A DNA stretch of 64,000 nucleotides from Candidatus Eisenbacteria bacterium (GTDB taxonomy: Bacteria > Eisenbacteria > RBG-16-71-46 > JAFGJU01): assembly GCA_026388185.1 (NCBI GenBank), contig JAPLKG010000017.1:62001-126000 (forward strand). The letters are read 5' to 3'. Below, one piece after another: positions 26,060-35,272 of this stretch. How positions within the stretch are numbered: position 1 is the stretch's first letter; every line of letters begins with the position of its first letter. A program made the position numbers and the translations under genes. The notes under the pieces are model-generated. The model saw only the letters and a list, made by a program, of their open reading frames with translations. It was not told the DNA's origin and searched no databases.

Positions 26060-27424
26060 CTAGACCGGAATTATCAAGCTATCCAGATCGCGCGGGTAGT
26101 AAGTGAGAATCTCTATGCCGTCTCCGGTTACTACGACTGTGTCGGAGTGGCGAAAGCCCCCCATTTCACTTGCGTACAGTCCCGGTTCCACGGTGAAGAC
26201 CATGCCGGGTTTGATCACTGTCTTGTCGCCAATATCAAGGAACGGTCCTTCGTGATAGCGGAGACCGATTGCATGGCCGGTGTGATGCTTCCAGAAACGC
26301 ATCAACCCCTCCGGAGCTTTGCCACGGCTACTGACGGCGGGATTGGGCGTGGCCTCCTCAGACGTTCGTCTGCTTTTCTTGGGTGAAACATGCCTGGCGG
26401 CCGGGACTCTGGTACCGGACAGGAGCTTCTTGTTGCTCGCGGCGTTATCTCCCGGCGCGTCCTCGCTGAATCCGACGTCGTTGCTCTCGTAATACTTCCG
26501 CACGGCCGCGTCAACGTCGGAGCATCTGGCCCCGGGCCTGAGCGCATCGAATGCGACCTCCTGCACCTTTTTCATGTGCTCGAACATTCGGCGCTGATTG
26601 TCCGAGGGGCGGCCCACTATCATCGTCCGTTCCAACTCCGAACCGTATCCCCACATCGGCACTCCCGCTCCGGTGACAAGCACGTCGCCGGGTTGAAAGG
26701 TGATGTTGTTGGCCAGCGCGTGCGGGATGGCCGCGTTGCGCCCTATCTGGCCCCGATAGCCGGCGCCGGCCCCTTCCGAAAACACACTCTGCGCGCGATA
26801 GAGCGGTCCAAGCGTGTCCAGCATCGCCACGGTCGCTTCGTTACTTGCGCGCATACTGACTTCCGTCTCCGTGGCGCCGACTTTCGTGTATCGCTGGAGC
26901 AGTCGATGGGCGAGGTTGCCCCATTTGACGCTCTCGCGAATGAGGGCGATTTCCGCCTCGCTCTTGATCATCATCATGTCCTCGACAAAACCGGTGACCC
27001 GCACAAACGTACCACCGGTCAGCTCGGTGAGCGACGGTCCACGATAACCCAGAATCCACGGGTAGCCGTCGCTATCCGAGGCGATTCTGCCTCCGACGCC
27101 CATCTCGCGCAAGATCCTCTTCAGAACTTGCGCGGGATGCGGGTCACAGGGATACTCGACGTAGTAGTCCACTCGCTCGAATCCAGTCTCCGATTTCGCG
27201 TGTTCGACCTCGAGGCGTGGCACAAACATCGCCTGTTCGCCCTTCGCGTTCATGACGAACGCAACGGGTCGCTCGGTCGGGATGAAGGCAAAGCCGGTGA
27301 AATAGAGGATGTAGTAGTTGTCGAATAGAACCACGCCACCCATCCGCTCGGCCCGGACATGATGGAGCAGCCTGGAGACGCGGGCCTGAAACTCTGAGGA
27401 TCTGATGTTGATCGCCGAAACCAT
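26060..27424 (-). CDS. M24 family (Xaa-Pro peptidase-like) protein with degenerate metal site
   Basis: 454 aa from ATG 27424, which has AGGAGA at good spacing. The N-terminal creatinase-like domain (~20-150) is followed by a pita-bread M24 fold. Of the five usual metal ligands, the first Asp is Gly ('LVTGAG', G252), the second is Glu ('GSELERT', E263), the His is kept ('HHTGHAIG', H384), the first Glu is kept ('TVEPGLY', E413), and the last Glu is Ser ('GGFRHSD', S427). Residues ~315-374 are a hydrophilic insertion between the barrel halves. It may act without metal, like creatinase, or on a non-peptide substrate. The Xaa-Pro peptidase name is by fold only. Confidence 0.8.
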   Translation of the reverse strand: MVSAINIRSSEFQARVSRLLHHVRAERMGGVVLFDNYYILYFTGFAFIPTERPVAFVMNAKGEQAMFVPRLEVEHAKSETGFERVDYYVEYPCDPHPAQVLKRILREMGVGGRIASDSDGYPWILGYRGPSLTELTGGTFVRVTGFVEDMMMIKSEAEIALIRESVKWGNLAHRLLQRYTKVGATETEVSMRASNEATVAMLDTLGPLYRAQSVFSEGAGAGYRGQIGRNAAIPHALANNITFQPGDVLVTGAGVPMWGYGSELERTMIVGRPSDNQRRMFEHMKKVQEVAFDALRPGARCSDVDAAVRKYYESNDVGFSEDAPGDNAASNKKLLSGTRVPAARHVSPKKSRRTSEEATPNPAVSSRGKAPEGLMRFWKHHTGHAIGLRYHEGPFLDIGDKTVIKPGMVFTVEPGLYASEMGGFRHSDTVVVTGDGIEILTYYPRDLDSLIIPV

Positions 27425-27683
27425 GTCCATTCTCCTGTGTCTTGCCCTGTAGGCGTGCAAACATGCGTTCGTGTCAAGTCTTGCCGACTTAGGAGTCTCG
27501 CCACCCCGGAAAGAAAATCGCGCGCTATGGAACTCTTCTCCACGGTGTGCTAGAGTCTATCACAGTGAGCGACGAGGGGAAAGACGTTGCAGGAAAGCAG
27601 ACCTCACGCAAACCTCTTGACGCTCCCTCAGTGACAAAGGAACGTTGCAACTCGACGGAGACCGAAGTCAGAAGGAGGCAAGA

Positions 27684-28208
27684 ATGAACTGGCCGGAGCT
27701 TCTCAAGGAAGAGATCGAACACGCTTACAGAGTTACGGAACGACTGACGGATCTAGTGGACGACAAAGAGCTTGACTGGAAGCCTTCCACCGGAACCAAC
27801 TGGATGACGATCGGCCAGTTGCTCATGCACGCGACGAGCGCGTGCGGCGCCTGTTGTCGCGGTTTTGTCACCGGTGATTGGGGCATGCCGGACGGCGTGG
27901 ACCTCAGCAACATGCCGCCCGAAGACATGCTGCCGCCGGCCGACAAACTCCCGTCCGTGAAGAGCGTCGCGGAGGCAAAGAGGCTTCTGAGGGAGGACAA
28001 GAAGGTGGCGCTCGACATGCTGGCGATGACCAGCGAGCACGATCTAGTGCACAAGATAGCCACCGCTCCCTGGGACAAGACTGAGATGATCCTCGGTCAT
28101 CGCCTGCTCGAGATGGTGGGTCACCTGAATTCGCACAAGACCCAGCTTTTCTACTATCTCAAATTGCAGGGAAAGCCCGTCAATACGGGTCACCTCTGGG
28201 GCGCGTAG
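27684..28208 (+). CDS. DinB-like four-helix protein
   Basis: 174 aa; ATG 27684 follows GAAGGAGG. The sequence has the DinB/YfiT-like pattern: 'MTIGQLLMHAT' (first His), a central long helix, and 'EMVGHLNSHKTQLFYYLKLQG' (later His residues), which together usually bind a metal. The family includes thiol transferases and stress-induced proteins, but most members are uncharacterised. The 259-bp divergent gap before it (27425-27683) shows no convincing promoter pair. It converges on the msrC-like gene, 24 bp apart. Confidence 0.8.
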   Translation: MNWPELLKEEIEHAYRVTERLTDLVDDKELDWKPSTGTNWMTIGQLLMHATSACGACCRGFVTGDWGMPDGVDLSNMPPEDMLPPADKLPSVKSVAEAKRLLREDKKVALDMLAMTSEHDLVHKIATAPWDKTEMILGHRLLEMVGHLNSHKTQLFYYLKLQGKPVNTGHLWGA

Positions 28209-28232
28209 GCGAAAACCGCCGGCAGGACAGAA

Positions 28233-28733
28233 TCAAGTGAGCTGAGCGGCGGCGTTGCCGCCGGCGCGTTCGGCGACCATCTCGCAGATCATTTCCAAGT
28301 ACTTTCTATCGACGGAGTCGAACGCACTGAACTTGTGGGAATCAATGTCCAGCACGCCGATCACTTTTCTCCCTCGAAGAAGCGGAACTACAATCTCGGA
28401 TTTCGTCTTGGGGGAACAAGCGATGTGGTGGGGTATCTTGGACACATCCGCGACCGACTGGGTGGTTTTTTTCCTCGCCGCAGCGCCGCAAATTCCCCTG
28501 TCAAACGGAATCGCCAGGCAGCCGTGCTCGCCCTGGTACGGCCCGATCTTCAGAAGATCCTTTTCCGTGACCCGGTAGAACCCCACCCAATTGAAGTCCT
28601 TGAAGGAATGGTACACTTCGCAGGCAACCGCGGCCATTATGGAGACGAGGTCAGTCTCGTTACCGATCAATCTCTCCAGATGAAGCAGAAGTCTCAGGTA
28701 TTTCTGCTCCTTCTTGTTCGTCCTTGTGGCCAC
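28233..28733 (-). CDS. msrC: Free methionine-(R)-sulfoxide reductase (GAF-type fRMsr)
   Basis: 166 aa from GTG 28733. A single GAF domain. The three cysteines of fRMsr enzymes are in place: 'GEHGCLAIPFDRGICG' and 'HHIACSPKTKSEIVVPL', followed by 'VIGVLDIDS'. The enzyme reduces free methionine-R-sulfoxide in the cytoplasm using thioredoxin. It lies 15 bp after the small DUF2892 membrane gene and may be cotranscribed. The match in length and all cysteine positions makes the assignment strong. Confidence 0.92.
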   Translation of the reverse strand: MATRTNKKEQKYLRLLLHLERLIGNETDLVSIMAAVACEVYHSFKDFNWVGFYRVTEKDLLKIGPYQGEHGCLAIPFDRGICGAAARKKTTQSVADVSKIPHHIACSPKTKSEIVVPLLRGRKVIGVLDIDSHKFSAFDSVDRKYLEMICEMVAERAGGNAAAQLT

Positions 28734-28748
28734 ACGTTACCCCAGCTC

Positions 28749-28958
28749 CTACTCTTTCTTCTTGTTGGTAGAGATCTTCAGCGGCACGTAGAGTGGACAG
28801 AAACCAATCAAGCTCGTCAGCAGGAAGATTACGGCAATGATCCCCAGAACAATGCTGGCGACGCCGGATAATACTCGAGCCGCAAGCAATATGGCCACCG
28901 CTACGGCGACAATAAGTCTGACACCCCGATCGATCGCACCCATGTTCTTTTTCATCAT
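28749..28958 (-). CDS. Small DUF2892-type inner membrane protein
   Basis: 69 aa. 'NMGAIDRGVRLIVAVAVAI' is the characteristic start of the DUF2892 (YgaP transmembrane-like) family, followed by a second helix and 'LIGFCPLYVPLKIST' with the conserved CPLY motif. In other bacteria this hairpin is sometimes fused to rhodanese domains, but here it stands alone. GGAGGTGT precedes the ATGATG start. Function unknown. Confidence 0.85.
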   Translation of the reverse strand: MMKKNMGAIDRGVRLIVAVAVAILLAARVLSGVASIVLGIIAVIFLLTSLIGFCPLYVPLKISTNKKKE

Positions 28959-29070
28959 ACACCTCCGCGTGTGATACGTGTGATAGAAGGTTCATGATCG
29001 TTGATAGACACGATATCTCATAGGTTCTGCAGATCCGGTCTCTCGTTGAGCGTGCTAAGGCCGGTCCCGC

Positions 29071-29445
29071 TCAATGCCAACCGCTCAGGAGACCGAATAT
29101 GGCTCCAAGTACTCCCATCGAGAATGCGACGACGACGACTATCAGACTGACCAAAGTCAGTATCCCTTGAATCGCGAAGTAAGTCCTGAGTTTGTCGAGT
29201 GCTCTGACGAGCGACGCCTTGTCGCCGCTGGTCCTCGCGCGCTCGATTGAGGAGGCGCACTGCATCAAGAGCACCCCCACCCAGATGGGGAGCCAGGCGA
29301 TGACGATCCCGACCACAGTGAGAGCGGCGGCAAGCCCCTGGATAATCGAAAGAACTCCAATGAACTTGATCCAACCCTTGCTCTCATAAATGGGCAGGCT
29401 GATCTCACGAACACTGACTGCGCCGTCCTGCAGATTCTCTTCCAT
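29071..29445 (-). CDS. Four-helix membrane protein, DUF5362-like
   Basis: 124 aa from ATG 29445 (AGGAGGG upstream; the 17-codon extension is unsupported). A short acidic N-tail, then 'WIKFIGVLSIIQGLAAALTVVGIVIAWLPIWVGVLLMQCA', a charged loop ('ERARTSGDKASLVRALDKLRTYF') and two more helices. This matches the DUF5362 family, common in FCB-group genomes. No role is known, and the neighbours do not suggest one. Confidence 0.7.
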   Translation of the reverse strand: MEENLQDGAVSVREISLPIYESKGWIKFIGVLSIIQGLAAALTVVGIVIAWLPIWVGVLLMQCASSIERARTSGDKASLVRALDKLRTYFAIQGILTLVSLIVVVVAFSMGVLGAIFGLLSGWH

Positions 29446-29511
29446 CCGTCCCTCCTCATCAAGTTCCTGATCGTCGCGGCCGGAGACATTTTGCACGAGC
29501 TACTGTCTACA

Positions 29512-29877
29512 CTAAGACTGCTTTCGTTTCAACCAGAAATCAAACGACCGGCCGGGCACAAAAATGTCCAGTCCGACCGAGGGCGTATCAAGCGGATTTG
29601 TGACAACGTGCGACTCATTGCCCTCGATGTAGGCCGCGTCTCCTTCGCCAAGCAGTCTTTCGTCGCGCCTCTCTCCGTCCTTGTCGATCGTGACTGCCAG
29701 CTTGCCCTTCAGTACCACCAGCACCTGGGCGTAGGGATGTTCATGGCGTGGAGACGAGTGCTTGGGCGGTTTGACAATGTGTTCGATGGAGATGTCCTTC
29801 TCAGAACAGATGCTGACACGTCTCCAGTCCTTCTCAGGTTCGTAACGCTCGGCGTCCTTGAAGTGAATGACTTTCAT
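29512..29877 (-). CDS. Cupin-domain protein
   Basis: 121 aa from ATG 29877, preceded by GGAGG at seven-base spacing; the longer frame includes the upstream gap. One cupin barrel: 'PRHEHPYAQVLVVLKGKLAVTID' (motif 1, with two His and a Gln in place of the usual Glu region) and 'GEGDAAYIEGNESHVVTN' (motif 2 His). It probably binds a metal. Small cupins act as isomerases, dioxygenases or sensors; no substrate is indicated. Confidence 0.8.
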   Translation of the reverse strand: MKVIHFKDAERYEPEKDWRRVSICSEKDISIEHIVKPPKHSSPRHEHPYAQVLVVLKGKLAVTIDKDGERRDERLLGEGDAAYIEGNESHVVTNPLDTPSVGLDIFVPGRSFDFWLKRKQS

Positions 29878-29947
29878 CGACTTTCCTCCGTTCGTGCGGT
29901 CAACGCGACTGATGCTCCCCAGGCCCACGCCCTGGCCAGTCCCACTC

Positions 29948-30622
29948 TCAAGCCACAGTAATCTCGCAGAACAGGCTTGAGTTGTCCACCTCCATGATGT
30001 TTGCCCTCTGACCGACACTCACCGCCAGGGTCTCGAATTCAGCGTCACCAACGGCCGTTCCAGTGAAACCGTCCTTGGCGACGATGACGCCGTTGCCGGT
30101 CCTTTGGCAGTCAATCTCACCCACGAGACCGTGGGCGGCCTGAATTTCGAACCACTCCAACCTGTGATTCCAGAATTTTGGCGAATAACTTGAGAACAGC
30201 ACGGTGCCACCCGGTTTCGTCACGCGAACCGCCTCCGCAAAGAGCTTCCGTCTGTCGACGTGGAACGCCGAGATTCCGTTCTGGATGCAGATTGTGATGT
30301 CGAACGCGCGACCGCCCAATCCCATGCCGGCGGCATTCATGGCCGCAAGGTGCAGGGACGGAAACGCACCCACAAAGTCCCGAGCCATTTGCAGACTCGT
30401 GACCGAAGTGTCGATCCCCACTGCGACGCGCACCTTGTCGACGAGTCGCTTGAGAACTCTGCCGTACCCGCACCCAAGCTCCAAGGCGATCATACCCGGA
30501 GAAATCCTTTCAAGAACAAGGTCTATCTCGGCCTCCAGATACGCCTTGGTTCTGGGTGGCGCAAGATCGTACACCGCTCGCAGGCGCTCGGCAGACAGCT
30601 TCTCGGAGTAGTAGTCGGTCAC
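29948..30622 (-). CDS. Class I SAM-dependent methyltransferase
   Basis: 224 aa from GTG 30622, after a G-rich stretch. The SAM-binding motif is 'ALELGCGYGRVLKRL' with the acidic ribose contact in 'VAVGIDTS'. Post-motif 'FDITICIQNGISAF' and 'GGTVLFSSYSPKF' fit the UbiE/Methyltransf_11 fold. Substrate unknown. It lies 70 bp upstream of the cupin gene, same strand. Confidence 0.85.
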   Translation of the reverse strand: MTDYYSEKLSAERLRAVYDLAPPRTKAYLEAEIDLVLERISPGMIALELGCGYGRVLKRLVDKVRVAVGIDTSVTSLQMARDFVGAFPSLHLAAMNAAGMGLGGRAFDITICIQNGISAFHVDRRKLFAEAVRVTKPGGTVLFSSYSPKFWNHRLEWFEIQAAHGLVGEIDCQRTGNGVIVAKDGFTGTAVGDAEFETLAVSVGQRANIMEVDNSSLFCEITVA

Positions 30623-30797
30623 TGTTGCACCCCCCCCACGCCGGCGGCTTTGGATCGAATGATGTCACAGTTCCTGCAGACAGCAAACGCTGTCGGGACG
30701 AGGACGGCGGCAATTTGCACGGAGGCGTTTTTCCTGTGACGCTGACTTCATTTATCGCTTCCGTCTTTCATTGTCGCCGATATAGAATGGATTCGCA

Positions 30798-31592
30798 ATG
30801 TTTGAAACCAGGAAAAAACGACGAGAACGACTGCTGAGAACGCCTCTTTCCCCCGAGTGGCTCGCGATTGTGGAACGGCGCGTCCCGTACTATCGAATAC
30901 TCCCTCCGCGGGACCGGCTCGAGCTTCAAGGGCTAGTCCAGGTCTTTCTGGCCGAGAAGCACTTCGAGGGATGCGAAGGTCTCGATATAACGGACGAGAT
31001 CCGCCTTACAATCGCGGCTCAGGCATGCATCCTTCTGCTCAGACGAAAGACTGCTTTCTATCCGTCACTAATCTCTATTCTTGTATACCCGCGCGCATAC
31101 GTTGCGCCCATGCGCAGGCGCGGACCGGGAGGAATCGTGTCGGAGGGCCTCGACACTCTCGCAGGTCAGACGTGGGACAAGGGGTCTCTGGTTCTTTCGT
31201 GGGACGACGTCGTACGAGGCGCTTCAGACATCCACGACGGCCGCAACGTTGTGTTTCACGAGTTTGCACACCAGCTCGATAACGAGGCGGGCGTGGCAGA
31301 CGGGGCGCCTCTCCTGCCGGCTCCTTCCATGTATGCGGCGTGGGCGCGCATTCTGGGGAAGGAGTACGGGGCGCTCGTGGACAACATTGAACAGGACAGG
31401 CCGACGCTGCTCGACAGCTATGCGGCGACGAGTCCGGCCGAGTTCTTCGCGGTGGCTACTGAATTCTTCTTTGAAAAGTCTGTCGAGCTCAAGACGAGAC
31501 ATCCGCGACTGTACGCGGAGCTCAAGATTTTCTATGAGCAGGATCCGGCGTCGCTCGCCGCGGCCGCTCAACAAAACGAAGCCGACCCTTGA
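30798..31592 (+). CDS. mtfA: MtfA-like zinc peptidase (M90 family)
   Basis: 264 aa. 'NVVFHEFAHQLD' is the zinc-binding HExxH motif of the MtfA/M90 family, and the third ligand region 'SPAEFFAVATEFFFE' follows. The N-terminal 'LSPEWLAIVERRVPYYRILPP' is also family-typical. In E. coli MtfA binds the Mlc repressor and affects glucose PTS expression; whether that applies here is unknown, as no PTS gene is in view. Converges on a DinB-like gene. A GGCGCT-CGT-AGCGCC hairpin lies at 31681-31695 in the gap. Confidence 0.88.
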   Translation: MFETRKKRRERLLRTPLSPEWLAIVERRVPYYRILPPRDRLELQGLVQVFLAEKHFEGCEGLDITDEIRLTIAAQACILLLRRKTAFYPSLISILVYPRAYVAPMRRRGPGGIVSEGLDTLAGQTWDKGSLVLSWDDVVRGASDIHDGRNVVFHEFAHQLDNEAGVADGAPLLPAPSMYAAWARILGKEYGALVDNIEQDRPTLLDSYAATSPAEFFAVATEFFFEKSVELKTRHPRLYAELKIFYEQDPASLAAAAQQNEADP

Positions 31593-31731
31593 GTGGCGAA
31601 GTTCGCATCGAGCCCGGCAAGGCGTCGCTCGTCCGAACTCAAGCCGCAGAATGGTGCCCACAGTAACGTTGCCGGTTTTCGGCGCTCGTAGCGCCTGCCA
31701 CCGTCCTTTCGCCGCGGCTGAGACTGCCGTC

Positions 31732-32199
31732 TTAACGTTCCATCAACTCACGAAGTTGTAGAGTGTGCCTCACCGGATGCATTACGGCGTGCTCGAGCAT
31801 GGCGTCAACGCAGTACTGAACATTCCATCTCGAAGGGTAAGTACGATCGCCGAACGCCTCCTCGGGTACCTCCGCCAGGCGCGCTCTCCATCTGTCCAGC
31901 AGATGCTCGAGATAGGCCGCCGACTCGGCCTCAATCACGGCCTGTTCCGGAGCCGGCGATATTTCCGGATCGGAGAGCTCGAGCTTTTCGCAACTCCAGA
32001 CCATGTATGATCTCGCACACCCCAGGACGTGCCTCAGCACGGCATCCGGGGAGGAATAGTCCGGGTCGGAAGTCTCCGGGAGCGCCGTCCCCGAGGACTT
32101 GAAAAGTCGCCAGGTCTCCAAAAATTCGCGCAAGTGTCGCTCGTGCAGCAATACGAGGGCGCGTGCTCCGCGATATCGATATTCGTTTTGTTCTAGCAT
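31732..32199 (-). CDS. DinB superfamily protein
   Basis: 155 aa. Helices carry 'DAVLRHVLGCARSY' and 'DAMLEHAVMHPVRHTLQLREL', with His residues placed as in the DinB/YfiT metal site. It is not obviously close to the DinB-like protein at 27.7 kb. ATG 32199 follows GAGGGGAG. Function unknown; such proteins often transfer low-molecular-weight thiols or are stress-induced. Confidence 0.7.
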   Translation of the reverse strand: MLEQNEYRYRGARALVLLHERHLREFLETWRLFKSSGTALPETSDPDYSSPDAVLRHVLGCARSYMVWSCEKLELSDPEISPAPEQAVIEAESAAYLEHLLDRWRARLAEVPEEAFGDRTYPSRWNVQYCVDAMLEHAVMHPVRHTLQLRELMER

Positions 32200-32360
32200 G
32201 AGATCTACTCCCCTCCCGAGAGAATATACTCTGCGTTTCTGCCGAAACGGTGATTGATGTCGCCTAGGATAATTGATAGTCTACAAGATAGTATACAAGA
32301 AAGAGGTCGCACCGGGGAACCGGTGGACTCCGAGGACATTCCGGACGAGTGGAGAAACGC

Positions 32361-33758
32361 ATGAAGATAAAATTCCTGGGTGCGACGCGTCAAGTAACCG
32401 GATCATGTCACTTCTTGGACGTCGAGGGAGTCAAGATCCTCATCGATTGCGGAATGTTCCAGGAGCGGGACTATTCGTACAGAAACTGGGAGCGCTTTCC
32501 AGTACCTCCCGAGCAGATCGAGTACGTTCTCCTGACTCACGTTCACCTGGACCATTCCGGCCTTGTGCCGAAGCTCGTCAGGGAAGGCTTTGCCGGCAAG
32601 ATTCTTCTGACCTCCGCCTCCGGAGAGATGCTTCCGATCGTACTGATGGACTCCGCCAGGATTCAGGAAGAAGACGCCGCATTCAAGAAGAAACGGCATG
32701 CGAAAGAGAGTAGAAAAGGCCCCTACCCGGAAATTCCTCTATACACCGTCCACGACGTCGACAAGTGTCTTCCCCTGCTCAGGCCGGTTTCCTACGGAGA
32801 TTACGTTCCGCTCAACGACAGGGTCAAGGTCTGTTTCCACGACGCCGGCCACATTCTCGGCTCGGCCATGATCGAAGTAGTCGCACAAAACGAGAACGGG
32901 GCGCGGAGCATCGTCTTTTCCGGGGACGTCGGCCAGTACGACAAACCTCTCCTCAACGATCCCACCACATTCAAGCGAGCCGACTACGTTGTGATGGAGT
33001 CCACTTACGGAAATCGTGACCACGAAGACCCGCAACACGTGGACAAGAAACTGTGTGACATCGTTGTCGACACGGTGAAGACAGGCGGAAACGTTCTCAT
33101 TCCCACTTTTGCCATCGAGCGCGCCCAGGAGCTTCTCTACTACTTCGGCCGCTTGGCGCGCGAGCACTGCATGCCTTACATCCGAATCTTCCTCGATAGC
33201 CCCATGGCCGTGGAAATCACCAGGGTCTTCGAGCACTACGAGAAATGTCTCGACGAGGAGACACGTGCGCTCTTCAAGAACGGTGGGTCTCCCTTCGAGT
33301 TTCCCGAGCTGAGGCTCGTTGAATCGACGGAAGAATCGAAGGCCATAGACCAGTTCAAGAAGCCGGCGGTCATCATGTCCGGCTCGGGAATGATCACGGG
33401 CGGTCGCATCAAGCATCACCTCGCAAGAAACATCACCAATCCCAAAGCCACGTTGCTCTTCGTTGGATACCAGGCCGCGGGAACGCTCGGGCGCATGTTA
33501 CTTGACGGCGTCTCGCCGGTGCGGATACACGGACAATCCTATCCTGTCCGCGTCAGGATAGAAAAGATCGAAGGATTCTCTGCTCACGCGGGCATGAGTG
33601 ACTTCAAGCGCTGGCTGGACGGCTTCGCGTCTCCGCCGCGGCGTGTCTTCCTGGTCCATGGTGAAGACGACGCCATCTCGAGCCTGGCGCACGGCATCGG
33701 TACGAGAGAAGGCTGGCAAGTAAGTATTCCGCAGTACCTGGAAGAGTACGAGATATAG
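32361..33758 (+). CDS. MBL-fold/beta-CASP metallo-hydrolase with RNA-specificity domain
   Basis: 465 aa from ATG 32361 with GGAG at six-base spacing. Metallo-beta-lactamase core: 'HVHLDHSGLVPKL' (HxHxDH), 'HDAGHILGSAMIEV' and 'VVFSGDVGQYDKPLLNDP'-type metal motif. The beta-CASP insert ('IFLDSPMAVEIT', 'MSGSGMITGGRIKHHL') and C-terminal 'GFSAHAGMSDFKRWL' RNA-specificity (RMMBL) region follow. Relatives include CPSF73/Ysh1-like ribonucleases and bacterial homologs of uncertain substrate. A role in RNA processing or decay is the likely one. Confidence 0.9.
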   Translation: MKIKFLGATRQVTGSCHFLDVEGVKILIDCGMFQERDYSYRNWERFPVPPEQIEYVLLTHVHLDHSGLVPKLVREGFAGKILLTSASGEMLPIVLMDSARIQEEDAAFKKKRHAKESRKGPYPEIPLYTVHDVDKCLPLLRPVSYGDYVPLNDRVKVCFHDAGHILGSAMIEVVAQNENGARSIVFSGDVGQYDKPLLNDPTTFKRADYVVMESTYGNRDHEDPQHVDKKLCDIVVDTVKTGGNVLIPTFAIERAQELLYYFGRLAREHCMPYIRIFLDSPMAVEITRVFEHYEKCLDEETRALFKNGGSPFEFPELRLVESTEESKAIDQFKKPAVIMSGSGMITGGRIKHHLARNITNPKATLLFVGYQAAGTLGRMLLDGVSPVRIHGQSYPVRVRIEKIEGFSAHAGMSDFKRWLDGFASPPRRVFLVHGEDDAISSLAHGIGTREGWQVSIPQYLEEYEI

Positions 33759-33817
33759 GTAGGCGCGCCCGCGGCGTGCCGTGCAGGCCGGAGCCACTCT
33801 CCGCATTCGTCGGCTCC

Positions 33818-34600
33818 CTACGGCTTCTCGTCCGTTCTCTCGCGACCCGGGATGTTGAAACCACGCTTCGACAATTGCTCCAACACTTCCTTGGACGACG
33901 GGTGCCACTGCCCCCATTTCCGTGATACATGCTCCGTCCACCCGTAGTTGTCAAAGGTGTACGTTTCCTCGCGGTTTCCCTCCAGTGGCAGCATGTTCTT
34001 GCCCCCGCGGTAGTAGTCTTGCGCCAGATATCCCTCATCCATTTCCTTCATTGCCCGCCCAATCACTTCGTCGCTGAGTTCGGGGTAGGCGTCCTCGAAG
34101 AGAACGAAGTCCATCGGGTATCGCGGCCGGGGCGTCGGGTCTTCCGCGGGATAACCCATCGTGAGCTGCACAAGCGGAAACACTCGTTTGGGCAGGCGGT
34201 AATCTCTGGCGATTCGATCCGCCATGTGCGGGGCCGCCCCCAGAAAGCAACTCCCCAACCCGAGGCTCTCCGCAGCAATGACCATGTTTTCGGCCATCAG
34301 AGCCGCGTCTTGAATCCCCAGTATCAAGACGTCCGCGTCATTCATCACAAATCGCCAGTTGCGACGGGCCATGATGAGCTCGAGCTTGTGAACGTCGAGG
34401 CAAATCGTGAATAGCAAAGGCGCGCCCAACGGAATTCCCTTCTTTCGCGACAACAGGACGCTGTAGAGTTGAGAGGCAAAGGGGGCCTGTTGCCCTGCGC
34501 GCACGATCGCCTCTATCTTCTCATCGGACGGTGCCTCGTCCTTGTAGCTACGAATAGATTTCCGGTTGAGCATCGTTTCAATCACTGAGTTCCTTGCCAC
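33818..34600 (-). CDS. Nitroreductase family FMN oxidoreductase
   Basis: 260 aa from GTG 34600 after GAGGAGG. 'MLNRKSIRSYKDEAPSDEKIEAIVRAGQQAPFAS' is the FMN-phosphate-binding start of the family; 'AALMAENMVIAAESLGLGSCFLG' is the second signature. It reduces quinones, nitroaromatics or related compounds with NAD(P)H. The C-terminal ~80 residues ('YYRGGKNMLPLEGNREETYTFDNYGWTEHVSRKWG') form the extension seen in larger NfsA-like members. Substrate not predictable. Confidence 0.88.
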   Translation of the reverse strand: MARNSVIETMLNRKSIRSYKDEAPSDEKIEAIVRAGQQAPFASQLYSVLLSRKKGIPLGAPLLFTICLDVHKLELIMARRNWRFVMNDADVLILGIQDAALMAENMVIAAESLGLGSCFLGAAPHMADRIARDYRLPKRVFPLVQLTMGYPAEDPTPRPRYPMDFVLFEDAYPELSDEVIGRAMKEMDEGYLAQDYYRGGKNMLPLEGNREETYTFDNYGWTEHVSRKWGQWHPSSKEVLEQLSKRGFNIPGRERTDEKP

Positions 34601-34662
34601 TGTGGTTCCTCCTCAAGAGCGAGAGCGGTTTGGCAGCAAGTCGCCCTTTGCCTTTCCGGTGA

Positions 34663-35232
34663 CTACCATAACCCGGGGATCAATCTCTTGGTCCGTGCAC
34701 AGTAAGCCGAATATGAAGGGCCCAGCGCCTCGCGGAGTGCCTTTTCTTCCTTGACGATTCGATTCAATATTGCGAACGTGATTGGTACCACGAGGAACAA
34801 GATGCTGAGCCAATTCGCAAAGAAAACGCCCAGGCCGACGAATGCTATTAGCAGACCCGTATAGGATGGGTGTCGAACATATTTGTATGGTCCTCTCTCT
34901 ATCAGTTCGTGATTTCTCTGGATAGCCACGTCAACGGTGAATAGGCGACCCAGTGTGATAATGGAATACCAGCGAATCGTCAGCCCCACGATTGTGAGAC
35001 CTATTGTAAGCGCATAGTACAACAGTGCCGTGATATGCATACGCGCGACCGTCACCCACTCGGACCCGATGGCCAGCATCAGAGACAAGACTATTACAAT
35101 CCAGAGCAGAGGCATTGATCCTCGATCCTTCACTTCTGCTTCTTTTCGATTTGCGCGCTTCAAGAATGCCATGGTCATTTCCGAGGCACCGAATAGAATG
35201 ACCACCACCCATCTGATGACACTCAGGCCCAT
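34663..35232 (-). CDS. Isoprenylcysteine carboxyl methyltransferase-like membrane protein
   Basis: 189 aa with about five hydrophobic segments. The C-terminal 'LIERGPYKYVRHPSYTGLLIAFVGLGVFF' is the SAM-binding signature of ICMT/PEMT-like integral membrane methyltransferases. GGGAGG precedes the ATG. Bacterial members may methylate lipids or other carboxylates. It lies 40 bp downstream of the malG-like gene start-side neighbour on the other side of the operon end, so it could be read through from the importer operon. Confidence 0.82.
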   Translation of the reverse strand: MGLSVIRWVVVILFGASEMTMAFLKRANRKEAEVKDRGSMPLLWIVIVLSLMLAIGSEWVTVARMHITALLYYALTIGLTIVGLTIRWYSIITLGRLFTVDVAIQRNHELIERGPYKYVRHPSYTGLLIAFVGLGVFFANWLSILFLVVPITFAILNRIVKEEKALREALGPSYSAYCARTKRLIPGLW

Positions 35233-35272
35233 TTGTACCTCCCGTGAATGAGGACGGATCCGTCTACCCTGC

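Noticed and set aside
27425-27683. TTGACA-like box upstream of the M24 gene as a promoter
   Set aside because: The -35-like match has no acceptable -10 at 16-18 bp spacing.
31681-31695. GGCGCT-CGT-AGCGCC hairpin between the MtfA-like and DinB-like genes as a terminator
   Set aside because: The stem is only 6 bp and neither strand has a U-tract after it.
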